Under the pieces are notes generated by a model. It saw only the letters and a program-made list of their open reading frames with translations. It was not told where the DNA came from and searched no databases. Of a stretch of DNA of 49,039 nucleotides, positions 40,302 to 48,095 are shown piece by piece (position 1 is the stretch's first letter; each line of letters starts with the position of its first letter). The DNA is taken from contig NZ_JOIR01000051.1 of the NCBI RefSeq assembly GCF_000720115.1, forward strand, positions 1-49,039, given 5' to 3'. A program made the position numbers and the translations under genes. Source of the DNA: Streptomyces sp. NRRL F-2580 (GTDB lineage: Bacteria; Actinomycetota; Actinomycetes; Streptomycetales; Streptomycetaceae).

Positions 40302-41381
40302 GTGGTCCTGACCCCTCCCTTCGAGCCGATGCTCGCCCAGGCCGCCGAGTCCGTCCCTGGACCCGGTGTCCTGGCGGGCGGCCTGGCCTTGGAGCAGAGG
40401 TTCGACGGCCACCGCGCCATCCTCTTTACCCCCGCTGGCACCGGCGGCCGGGCGCTGCTCCAGACCCGTCGTGGCTCGCTGGTCCAGGACCGCTTCCCCG
40501 ACCTGGTCGCCGCCGCCGCGCAGCTGCCCGACGGCCTCGTCCTCGATGGCGAACTCGTCGTCTGGGACACCGCAGCCGGCCGGCTGTCCTTCGAAGCCCT
40601 CCAGCGCCGGGCCGCCGCCCGCGGCCGCTCCGCCACCGCGCTCGGCGCCACGAGCCCGGCGTTCTTCATCGCCTTCGACGCCCTGCAGAGCGACAACATC
40701 GAGCTGCTGGCCCTGCCCTACGCCGAGCGCCGCAGACGCCTGGAGGTCCTTTTCGCGGCCGACGCACTGACCGCCCCGTGGACCCTGTGCCCCATGACCA
40801 CCGACCCGGACAAGGCCCGGGAGTGGCTGGAGGGCTGGACGGACGTCTCCGGGGTCGAGGGGATCCTCGTGGAGCACATGGGCCAGCGCTATCGGCCGGG
40901 AGTCCGTGACCGCGCCTGGACCAAGATCCGACGCAGGAACACCACCGAAGCGATCATCGGCGCGATCACCGGGACCCTCGCACGCCCCCAGCTTCTCGTC
41001 CTCGGCCGCCACGATCCGACCGGTCGCCTACGCCCTATCGGCCGCACCGTCCCACTGTGCCCCGACGCGGCCCACACGCTCGCCGAACACCTCACCCCGG
41101 CCGGCCCTGGCCATCCATGGACCGGTGCGAATTTCTCCTCGGCCTGGGGCACTCGCGAGGTCCTCGACACCACCCTGGTCCGGCCCCACCTCGTCGCGGA
41201 GATCAGCGCCGACACCTCCGTCGACCGGGGCGGCGTCTTGTGCCGTCGAGGCGGTCACGGCCCAGTCGGACATCCACGCGCCCGGCACCCGATCCGGTAT
41301 GTGCGCCTGCGCCTGGACGCGACCGTCGATGACGTGCCCCGGTTCGGCGGGGCCCGGCTGCAGCTGCGGGGTGACCGATGA
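40302..41381 (+). CDS. ATP-dependent DNA ligase 2, catalytic lysines lost
   Basis: A 359-aa paralog of ligase 1 with the same motif order. Two invariant residues are changed: motif I reads EQRFDGHR (Arg33 where the AMP-accepting lysine should be) and motif IV reads VEGILVEHM (Glu where lysine is usual). Motif III LDGELVVWD, motif V WTKIRRR and the OB-domain start IGAITGTLARPQLLVLG are retained. The frame is intact past the end of the OB domain (VRLRLDATVDDVPRFGG), unlike ligase 1. It should not form the enzyme-AMP intermediate, so it may be decaying or have a structural role. The GTG at 40302 with GAAGGAGG about 12 bases upstream is the start. Confidence 0.9.
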   Translation: MVLTPPFEPMLAQAAESVPGPGVLAGGLALEQRFDGHRAILFTPAGTGGRALLQTRRGSLVQDRFPDLVAAAAQLPDGLVLDGELVVWDTAAGRLSFEALQRRAAARGRSATALGATSPAFFIAFDALQSDNIELLALPYAERRRRLEVLFAADALTAPWTLCPMTTDPDKAREWLEGWTDVSGVEGILVEHMGQRYRPGVRDRAWTKIRRRNTTEAIIGAITGTLARPQLLVLGRHDPTGRLRPIGRTVPLCPDAAHTLAEHLTPAGPGHPWTGANFSSAWGTREVLDTTLVRPHLVAEISADTSVDRGGVLCRRGGHGPVGHPRARHPIRYVRLRLDATVDDVPRFGGARLQLRGDR

Positions 41382-41916
41382 CGGCGCTCAGATGGTGAGG
41401 CGGCCGGGGGAGTGGAGGCGACCCTGCCTCCGGGCGGTGGAGCAGGGCCCGCGGCACGTTGTGTGCCGTGACGTCCCGGCGCAGCCGCTGGAACCGTATG
41501 GGGGTGCCGGAAGACTCCGCCACGGTCCTCGGCACTAACCTCCGTCACCAGCTCCGGGAGGACCAGCGCCACGTCCAGGACGTCACGGCACTCGGATCCT
41601 CACCGACGCCCACGCGGCGGGGATCGGCGTCGACCAGGCCGTCGCCCCCGTCAACACCGCGGCCGTCGCTGCGCAACTGCTCCGCTCGGCGGACGCGGCT
41701 ACCAAAACTCTGCCCTGTTGGCCCAAGCAGCCGCGCAGGCACCGCGGCGCGACGAGTGCATCAGATCCCCGCGCTGGCCGCGGCCGGCAGCCGGGCCCGG
41801 GCTGTGCTTGGCCGCCGTTTGCGATGCCCGAGCGGAACTGGCCACTCATGCCCGGCCCGGACATCGCCACCACCCCTCCACCGTCTTCCCTCGTGCCCGT
41901 GACGGCTCCGGACTGG
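41382..41916. other. no intact gene; frameshifted remnant near 41510-41700
   Basis: Plus-strand pieces in different frames read TNLRHQLREDQRHVQDVTAL and ILTDAHAAGIGVDQAVAPVN, like one decayed helical protein. No other feature is seen. Confidence 0.4.
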
Positions 41917-43713
41917 TTAGACCTTGGTGTTGGTGTACCGATCGCCCTTGAAGAGGTAGACGTGCGTGCTGCTGTTGGGGACGGCGCAGGCGGCGTCCAA
42001 GTTGGAGGCGAAGGTGGTGCCTGCCAGCTGCGGCCAGCCGGTGGCGATGGACAGCGGACCGCGAATGATCCTGTCGTAGTGGGCGTTGTAGCGCACGTAC
42101 TGATCCCCCTTGAACAGGTAGAGGTCGGTGCCGTGGCCGGGGACGGGGCAGGCTGCCTGGATGTCCCGTTCGAAGATGGTGCCGGCCAGTGGTGGGAACG
42201 CTTCAGCGATCTTCCTGGGCCCCCACTTGATCTCGTCCTCGTGGTTGTTGTAGTTGACGTACATGGCGCCGGCGAACAGATAGAAGTCCGTGGGCTTGCC
42301 GGGGACCGCGCACGTGGCGTCGACCCCGCGGGTGAAGGCAGTCGACTCCAGTCCGGGGAAGCCCTCGGCGATATCCTTGGGTCCGGAGGTGACGCCTTCC
42401 GTCCGCACGTCGTACCTCAGGTACTGCTCGCCCTTGAACAGGTAGACGTCTTTGTGGGCGTCGTTCGGCACGTTGCAGGCAGCGTCCATGTCATGGCTCA
42501 CCATGGTGCCGAACAGACCGCGCCAGCCAGTGGAGATCAGGCTGCCGTCGCCCGAGGGAGCGGCGCCGGGTTCGTCCCCCGTGTAGCGGACATTGAGGGA
42601 GAAGCGGCCCATGCCATAGTCTTTGCGGTCGAACGTCCACGGCATGGTGCGGTTGGGCCTGTTGTAGAGGGTGGCCATGTCCGCCCGGCCGAAGGCGAAG
42701 CCGCGTGATTGGACCAGGTCGTCTTTGTTGCGCAGGGGCTCCCACAGGGTGGCAAGAAGGCTCAGACCCATGTGCACATAACCGTAGAGGTCCAGCTTGG
42801 GGATGATGCTGGAGAAGTTGGCAGAGATCTGCAGCAGCTCGACGACCTTTGTCAGAGCGGTACCGAGCGCGTCGTACCACTCGTCGTTGGACTGGTCTTT
42901 TTCCCACAGGGTGATCACCGTGGTCCCGCAGCCGTCCAGGCGGGTGTCGAAGAAGACGTGGCTGCCGGTTACGTAGTCCCCGTAGATCGGGTACTTATCG
43001 CGCTCCTCGACCGATCCGGTGTGCGTGGTACGCGTTTTGAACGTGTAGCCCCCGGCGTTGGAGGCGGCCGTCCAGTAGATCTCGTCCCTGCCACCGCCCT
43101 GGTCGCCAACCGCCTCGTGGCAGTAGAAGGTGTCCCATTCCAGCCTGGCCCGGAACGGTTCACGCGCTTGGAGGCCGTCGGCCTCATCATCACCCTCGCC
43201 AGTGAACGTGGTGACGCCGTAGCCGTACTCGGCCAGCGCCGCGGTGAACTCCGGCGTGTCGACGCTCCCTCCGTCGGCGAGCCTGGCCCGGTCCACCACC
43301 GCAACGTTCGGCATCTGGGCGATCCGCGGCAAGACCTCCGCTACCGCAGCCAGGTAGCTCTCCCGGTCAAAGCCCTCCGACAGGCTCCGGGTGGCGACCG
43401 CGGGCGGCACGATCGCCACCGACCGCCCCTCAGAACGCTGCTCACGGTAGATACGCCCGATCGCGCCCACCTCGTCCTCGCCCAGCACCTGCTGCAGCGG
43501 AGCCAGGATGGACCGCTCCAGCTCGGTCAGCTCCAAGCCCTGTTCCGCCCGCGCCGCAGCGTGCAACCACACTCCCGAAAGCAGATTCACCGAGCCGCTC
43601 TTGGCCACACGGCTCGCCCCAGCCCCCTCCACGCCCACTCCGGACAGCAGCGCCTGCCACCGCCCCAACCTCTGCTCCCGCGCCTCAGCGGTGATCATTG
43701 CTTCATTCGTCAC
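41917..43713 (-). CDS. hemopexin-repeat protein
   Basis: A 598-aa protein. The C-terminal 210 residues hold four hemopexin repeats, each with a VYLFKGxxYxRY core (VYLFKGEQYLRYD, FYLFAGAMYVNYN, LYLFKGDQYVRYN, VYLFKGDRYTNT) and a DxxC step, forming a four-bladed propeller as in the Photorhabdus photopexins and related insect-pathogen proteins. The middle region (about 180-390) has FYCHEAVGDQGGGRDEIYWT and FDRKDYGMGRFSLNVRY and is of unknown fold; the first 150 residues are helical. No signal peptide. The start at GTG 43713 (AGGGGA upstream) is preferred to ATG 43734. Role unknown, possibly host or heme interaction. An IS lies just upstream. Confidence 0.85.
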   Translation of the reverse strand: MTNEAMITAEAREQRLGRWQALLSGVGVEGAGASRVAKSGSVNLLSGVWLHAAARAEQGLELTELERSILAPLQQVLGEDEVGAIGRIYREQRSEGRSVAIVPPAVATRSLSEGFDRESYLAAVAEVLPRIAQMPNVAVVDRARLADGGSVDTPEFTAALAEYGYGVTTFTGEGDDEADGLQAREPFRARLEWDTFYCHEAVGDQGGGRDEIYWTAASNAGGYTFKTRTTHTGSVEERDKYPIYGDYVTGSHVFFDTRLDGCGTTVITLWEKDQSNDEWYDALGTALTKVVELLQISANFSSIIPKLDLYGYVHMGLSLLATLWEPLRNKDDLVQSRGFAFGRADMATLYNRPNRTMPWTFDRKDYGMGRFSLNVRYTGDEPGAAPSGDGSLISTGWRGLFGTMVSHDMDAACNVPNDAHKDVYLFKGEQYLRYDVRTEGVTSGPKDIAEGFPGLESTAFTRGVDATCAVPGKPTDFYLFAGAMYVNYNNHEDEIKWGPRKIAEAFPPLAGTIFERDIQAACPVPGHGTDLYLFKGDQYVRYNAHYDRIIRGPLSIATGWPQLAGTTFASNLDAACAVPNSSTHVYLFKGDRYTNTKV

Positions 43714-43982
43714 GGTCTGTCCCCTGTCCGTCATACGTACACGCACCGGACCGTGCGGCCCGGCCATACGCGACCCTGGAAGCGCACGGCCACTTAGGGG
43801 GCAGCTGTGCGGATAGGCGGATATCGCCTCTGTGTAGCTGGCTGGCCACCCGTCCCAACAGGCCCTGGGGGACAACTCACCCGTGCGGGCGGCTCGATTC
43901 ACCGCAGAAACGAGCCTGCGTCCTCGGCCTTGCCAGGACCCAGGTAGCCGCATTCTCCGGGGCCCTGCTGACGTCCGCCTAG

Positions 43983-44879
43983 GCCGTTTCCTTCGGATCA
44001 TCTGATCGTTGGTTGATGTGTGTCGTTGACTGACGCGCAGTGGGCGCGGATCGAGCCGTTGCTACCGGAGCGGACACCGAGGCGGGGCGGGCGATGGCGG
44101 GATCACCGGCAGGTGATCGACGCGATCGCCTTCAAGTACCGCACCGGCACTCCGTGGACGGACCTGCCCGAGCACTTCGGCTCATGGAAGGGCGCCCACA
44201 ACCGCCTGCGCATGTGGGCCGCAGACGGCACCTGGGCAAAGGTCTTCACCGCGCTGATCGCACAAGCCGACATCGAAGGGGACCTCGACTGGGTCGTCGC
44301 CGTCGATTCCACCATCGTCCGGGCTCATCAGCACGCCGCCGGGGCCCGTCAAAAGGGGCTCCGGCCGGCGAGCCCGCCGACCATGCCCTCGGACGGTCCC
44401 GCGGCGGACTGACCACGAAAATCCACCTGGCCGCCGACAGCCGTTGCCGACCGCTGGCCTTCGTCATCACACCTGGACAGGCCGGTGACGCACCCGCGTT
44501 CCCGCAGGTCATGGCCCACTTAAGGGTCCCGAGGCCGGTCGGCAGACCGAGAGTGGCCCCGGACGTGGTCTTGGCCGACAAGGCGTACTCGTCCCGCGCG
44601 ATCCGCTCTCACCTGCGTCGGCGCGGGATCCGGGCGGTGATCCCACAGCCCTCCGACCAGGCCGCCAACCGCAAGCGCCTCGGCAGCCGCGGCGGCAGGC
44701 CACCGGCCTTCGACCGCGAGGCCTACAAGCAACGGAACACCATCGAACGCTGCATCAACAAGCTCAAGCAATGGCGCGGCCTGGCCACTCGCTACGACAA
44801 GACCGCCACCATCTACCTAGCCGGACTCCACCTCGCCGCCATCTTCATCTGGTCAGCGAGATGATCCAAAGGAAACGGC
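43983..44879 (+). mobile_element. IS5-family (IS427-type) insertion sequence, intact
   Basis: The 897-bp element has 21-bp terminal inverted repeats (left GCCGTTTCCTTCGGATCATCT, right AGATGATCCAAAGGAAACGGC, one mismatch), and is flanked by the target duplication CTAG (43979-43982 and 44880-44883), typical of the IS427 group. It carries one transposase in two overlapping frames. The intact ends and duplication suggest recent insertion. It is located 270 bases upstream of the hemopexin gene start and 8 bases after the end of the IS begins the ABC-3C operon's last codons, so it does not break either. Confidence 0.92.
44020..44864 (+). CDS. IS5/IS427 transposase, probable programmed -1 frameshift
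   Basis: The first frame (44020-44412) encodes the N-terminal domain (MSLTDAQWARIEPLLPERTP and GTPWTDLPEHFGSWKGAHNR) with the first catalytic aspartate in VVAVDSTIVRAHQH. The second frame continues with GGLTTKIHLAADSRCRPLAF, the second aspartate in VVLADKAYSS, and the glutamate in NTIERCINKLKQWRG, ending at 44864. The switch falls at CAAAAGGGG near 44349-44357, a -1 slippage site of the A-AAA-G type used by IS427 relatives. The full DDE triad is present, so the element is probably active. Confidence 0.9.
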
Positions 44880-44886
44880 CTAGTCG

Positions 44887-46647
44887 CTACGCCTTGCCTG
44901 CGGCTTTGAAGCGGAAGCCGAAGAGGCCGCCCTCTTCCTCGTCGGTGAGGCGGGGGCTACGGATGTGAGGTTCGGGGTTGAATCCGCGCTGGGCGGCGGT
45001 GCTGAGGGTGTCGGTGTTGAGGGTGACGATGTACTGCATGTGCTCTTCCTCCGTCACTTCGGCTGCGAGCGCGAGGGCTCGTGCGACCTGCCGTTCGTCG
45101 ACGCCGTCGTAGAGGTGGCTGTCGTGGATGAGGAAGTCAGGGCCGCGCTCGTGGCGGTGTGCGAGGACGGCCAGGGTGAGGTCGAAGCAGAAGATGACCA
45201 TGTTGTTGATGCCGCGGCTGTCGTCGGCGTCGATCCTGGGCGTGATGCTGAGGCTTGTCCGGCCGGCCTCGATGGCGAGGTAGGCTTCGCGGCCCTCGCC
45301 GTACAGGCGCTGGGCGTACCGGGAGAACAGCAGGATCGCTTCGTCTGTCTGCTGGCGGCGCTCTCGCAGGTCGAGGTCGACGGCATGCTGCAGTTCAACG
45401 CTCTTGGCGGTGATCTGGCGGGCGCTGGCTTCGAGGGCTTGCGCTGCGTCGAAGCGGTGGCGAAGTGCACCGAGAGCGGCTTCCTCCCGGCCCAGGGCTG
45501 TCTGTAGGGCGGTCAGCGCTTCCAGCGCTCCACCGTCCGCCAGCTCGCGCAGGAGGCGAGCCTGGTCCTCGCCCAGGTCGGCACGTTCCTGACGCCGGGC
45601 GGCCAGGCGGTCGGTGAGTTCCTGGATCTCTTCCTCCAGGAACCTGCGCCGGTTGCGTACGACGGAGTGGTGAAACGCCTTGGCGTCCTCGAAGCGACGC
45701 CGGACCTGGTCGTTGAGGATGACCCCGAGCTCGCGGTAGGCCGGCTCAAGGTAGGACACCTCGACGTCGGTGGTCTCGGTGACCGCGCCCCGGAGTTCTT
45801 CGAGGTTGTGCTGGTCGATCACGTCGTCCTGGGCGAGCTGCTTGATCCGGCGGCTTACCTGATCTGCGCGCTCTTTGAGGCGCTCGTACTCAGGCACGAC
45901 CTGGAAGGCGGCAACCTGCGTCCGCAGCCGTTCGACCTGTGCCTCGGCGAGAGTGATCTGGCCTCGCAGATCGGCAGTGGAACCGACAATCCGACCCCAT
46001 ACGGGATCGTTGACGGCCTTCCTCAGCTGGTCCCTGGTCGCCTTGCGTGCATTGAGCTCGCGGTACCCGTTGACCAGTTGCCAGTCCAGCCCCAGGAGGT
46101 AGGCCAGATTCGACGATGCCTCGGCGGCCGCCTGCCTGGAGAATGTCCGGGTGGGCTCGTTGAAGCCGTGAGCGGAGACCCGGCGGATGAGGAACGACAG
46201 GAGCGTGCGACCACTCACTCCGGGATGGTCGCCATCCAACCCGAAGAGGTCCCGCTCGATGACGCGATTCCACTGCTCCACGGACAGCTCGACGTCCTGG
46301 CCGTCCGTGAAGAGCGTGTCGGTCGGCACGCCGGCTACGTCCCGGCTCAGCGACACGACCTTGGGATTTTCTCCGCGCCGTCGTACCTCAAGCGGATCGT
46401 CCTGCCACGGCCAGTCCATAGCGAGGCTGAAGGTGATGTGGCGCAGCGCCTTGTTCGTGGCCAGCGACCCGGAGGATTTGGCCCCCAGAAGGAAGTGAAC
46501 GAGTTCGATCACGCTGGACTTGCCGGCGCTGTTACGGCTGTCGGTCTCAGCCGACGACGAGGTGGTGTCCGCGACCAGCAGGTTCAGTCCGGGCGAGAAC
46601 TCCACCGTTTTGAACCGCGCGTCGTCAGCGCTCAGACAGCGCAGCAT
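44887..46647 (-). CDS. ABC-3C system ATPase (SMC/RecN-like, DUF2326)
   Basis: A 586-aa SMC-type ATPase. The N-terminal part has the P-loop region NSAGKSSVIELVHFLLG (about 39-55, GKS) after LNLLVADTTSSSAETDSR; two long coiled-coil stretches (about 215-290 and 330-430) flank a hinge; the C-terminal ABC lobe has LAVLAHRHERGPDFLIHDSH (Walker B with DSH, D-loop) as in DUF2326 proteins. It is the third gene of an operon with an MC6-type middle component and a large partner, the arrangement of the ABC three-component (ABC-3C) conflict systems. The start 46647 (AAGGAG upstream) overlaps the previous gene by 23 bases. Likely role: sensing of invading DNA or its products. Confidence 0.88.
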   Translation of the reverse strand: MLRCLSADDARFKTVEFSPGLNLLVADTTSSSAETDSRNSAGKSSVIELVHFLLGAKSSGSLATNKALRHITFSLAMDWPWQDDPLEVRRRGENPKVVSLSRDVAGVPTDTLFTDGQDVELSVEQWNRVIERDLFGLDGDHPGVSGRTLLSFLIRRVSAHGFNEPTRTFSRQAAAEASSNLAYLLGLDWQLVNGYRELNARKATRDQLRKAVNDPVWGRIVGSTADLRGQITLAEAQVERLRTQVAAFQVVPEYERLKERADQVSRRIKQLAQDDVIDQHNLEELRGAVTETTDVEVSYLEPAYRELGVILNDQVRRRFEDAKAFHHSVVRNRRRFLEEEIQELTDRLAARRQERADLGEDQARLLRELADGGALEALTALQTALGREEAALGALRHRFDAAQALEASARQITAKSVELQHAVDLDLRERRQQTDEAILLFSRYAQRLYGEGREAYLAIEAGRTSLSITPRIDADDSRGINNMVIFCFDLTLAVLAHRHERGPDFLIHDSHLYDGVDERQVARALALAAEVTEEEHMQYIVTLNTDTLSTAAQRGFNPEPHIRSPRLTDEEEGGLFGFRFKAAGKA

Positions 46648-46891
46648 CCGTACTCCTTGCGACGAGAACGTCCTGGACCAGCTCCACCGCACCCATGGCG
46701 AAGAGGATGTCCAGGGCCAGAACGAACCACTCGAACGATACCGGCGAGGTATGGGCCTGATCAGCGCGCCAGCTCTTCAGCCTCGCCCACGTCTGACTGA
46801 CGGTCCGCGGTTCATCGAGCTGGAGGAGAACCTGCGCGCCGACAGCGAGCAGACAGCGGTCAGGAGCGATCCCCTTCGTCGGAGTGATCAC
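46625..46891 (-). CDS. ABC-3C system middle component 6 (MC6)
   Basis: The 88-aa product matches the small middle component: MITPTKGIAPDRCLLAVGAQ, LLQLDEPRTVSQTWARLKSW and SFEWFVLALDILFAMGAVEL, a winged-helix-like adaptor expected to bridge ATPase and effector. The GTG start overlaps the previous stop by 4 bases (GTGA), and it overlaps the ATPase gene by 23 bases. All three genes are thus translationally coupled. Assignment to MC6 rather than a neighbouring subtype is from memory of the ITPTK...PDR motif. Confidence 0.85.
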   Translation of the reverse strand: MITPTKGIAPDRCLLAVGAQVLLQLDEPRTVSQTWARLKSWRADQAHTSPVSFEWFVLALDILFAMGAVELVQDVLVARSTDAALSER

Positions 46892-47823
46892 GCGGTCAAC
46901 CCGATGCCCGGCTGCCAGCCGGCGGGCGGCGTCTCGAAGATGTCGCATCGTTCGAAGAAGTGCGCCAGCACAACAAGGGCGGCGCGCAACACCTTCGGCC
47001 GCGGCTGGGCGTTCCCCAGGAAGTACATCTTGAGCTGCCAAAGAACGTCGTCGGCGTCGCTGTAGTCGCGACGCACCTGCTGGTAGTACAGGCGGAAGCC
47101 CTCCGCGACCTCATCGTGCTCCAGCTCGCTCCGGGTGCCGGCGTAGAACGCGTCTACCAGGTAGCTCTGACGCATGCCCCGGAGGAGGTCCTCCCGATCC
47201 GCTCCTTCAATCCGGTTGAAGTCCAGCTTCTCCACCGGCACGTCGGGCAAGGACATCAGAGGGTTGGACTCGGCGCGGATGTCCTGCAGCTGCTTCAGCA
47301 ACGGCGCCAGGTCCTCCATCCCGATGCCGAAAGTCGTGTCCTTGATGGGGATCTCGCAGCGGAGGACGTCCTCGGCCGCCATCTGATCAAGCTGCATGCA
47401 CTCGTGCCACAGCCGCCGGGTGCCCATCTGCTCGAATCGCAGCGAAGGCATGCTGTCCCGCGCGCCTGCCAGCAGAGATGTCACTTCCGGATGCACACCC
47501 CGCCTGTCGTTGTGCACGAAGACAAAGGTGTCGAACTCGCCGTTTCGCTTGGCGACCGCCCCTGAGAGGTCCCCGTCGAACTTCTTGCGGATCTTGTCCG
47601 GCTTCACGGTCTGCGGTGCGTAGCAGGCGTACAGCTTTCGCGAATGCAGGCTGAGACCATCGGCCGACCTGTCACCCAGACTGCCAGCCGTGCGCACGTC
47701 GAGGAAGTCTGGATACCGCAAACACATCAGCCGATGGAAGAAGTCCTCGAACTCGTTCTCGTAGAGCTCCGCCATCAACTCGAGGAACTTGACGTGTGCA
47801 TACATCCGCTGCTCAAACAGCAT
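46888..47823 (-). CDS. ABC-3C system partner protein, predicted nuclease-like N-terminus
   Basis: A 311-aa protein. The N-terminal 100 residues (ENEFEDFFHRLMCLRYPDFL...GSLGDRSADGLSLHSRKLYA) have the GDRSxDG pattern of restriction-endonuclease-like domains found in the effector subunit of ABC-3C systems. The catalytic E-x-K cannot be confirmed, since the next strand reads YACYAPQTV. The rest (KLDFNRIEGADREDLLRGMR, the C-terminal helical ABC-3C domain) is characteristic of the family. It is the first gene of the operon. The start MLFEQRMYAHVK is preceded by GGGGG about 5 bases upstream. The probable role is effector nuclease or adaptor. Confidence 0.8.
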   Translation of the reverse strand: MLFEQRMYAHVKFLELMAELYENEFEDFFHRLMCLRYPDFLDVRTAGSLGDRSADGLSLHSRKLYACYAPQTVKPDKIRKKFDGDLSGAVAKRNGEFDTFVFVHNDRRGVHPEVTSLLAGARDSMPSLRFEQMGTRRLWHECMQLDQMAAEDVLRCEIPIKDTTFGIGMEDLAPLLKQLQDIRAESNPLMSLPDVPVEKLDFNRIEGADREDLLRGMRQSYLVDAFYAGTRSELEHDEVAEGFRLYYQQVRRDYSDADDVLWQLKMYFLGNAQPRPKVLRAALVVLAHFFERCDIFETPPAGWQPGIGLTA

Positions 47824-48095
47824 GAACCCCCCTTGCGCACAGAGCTGCCAGCGTAGCTGTGTGTAACTAGACCCAACACCCTTTGATCAGATCCTGTGGT
47901 TGCTCACGCCCAGTCCGCGCCCGCCTCCCCGAGGAGCGGGTGAGCTTGCGCGCCGGCTCTTCATGTCGGAGACCCACTCGCGGACGAGGGGCTGGACTCG
48001 GGCTCCGGCCACGGCCCTCGTCTGGTAGGACGTTCTCGTGCTGTCGGGGTGCGCGAGAGTTTGCCGGTCGGTGGGGCACGGTGCGAGCTCGGCGT

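Noticed and set aside
41459..41902. Plus-strand frame of 147 codons after ligase 2
   Set aside because: Codon use is erratic and natural-looking pieces are in other frames; treated as a decayed remnant.
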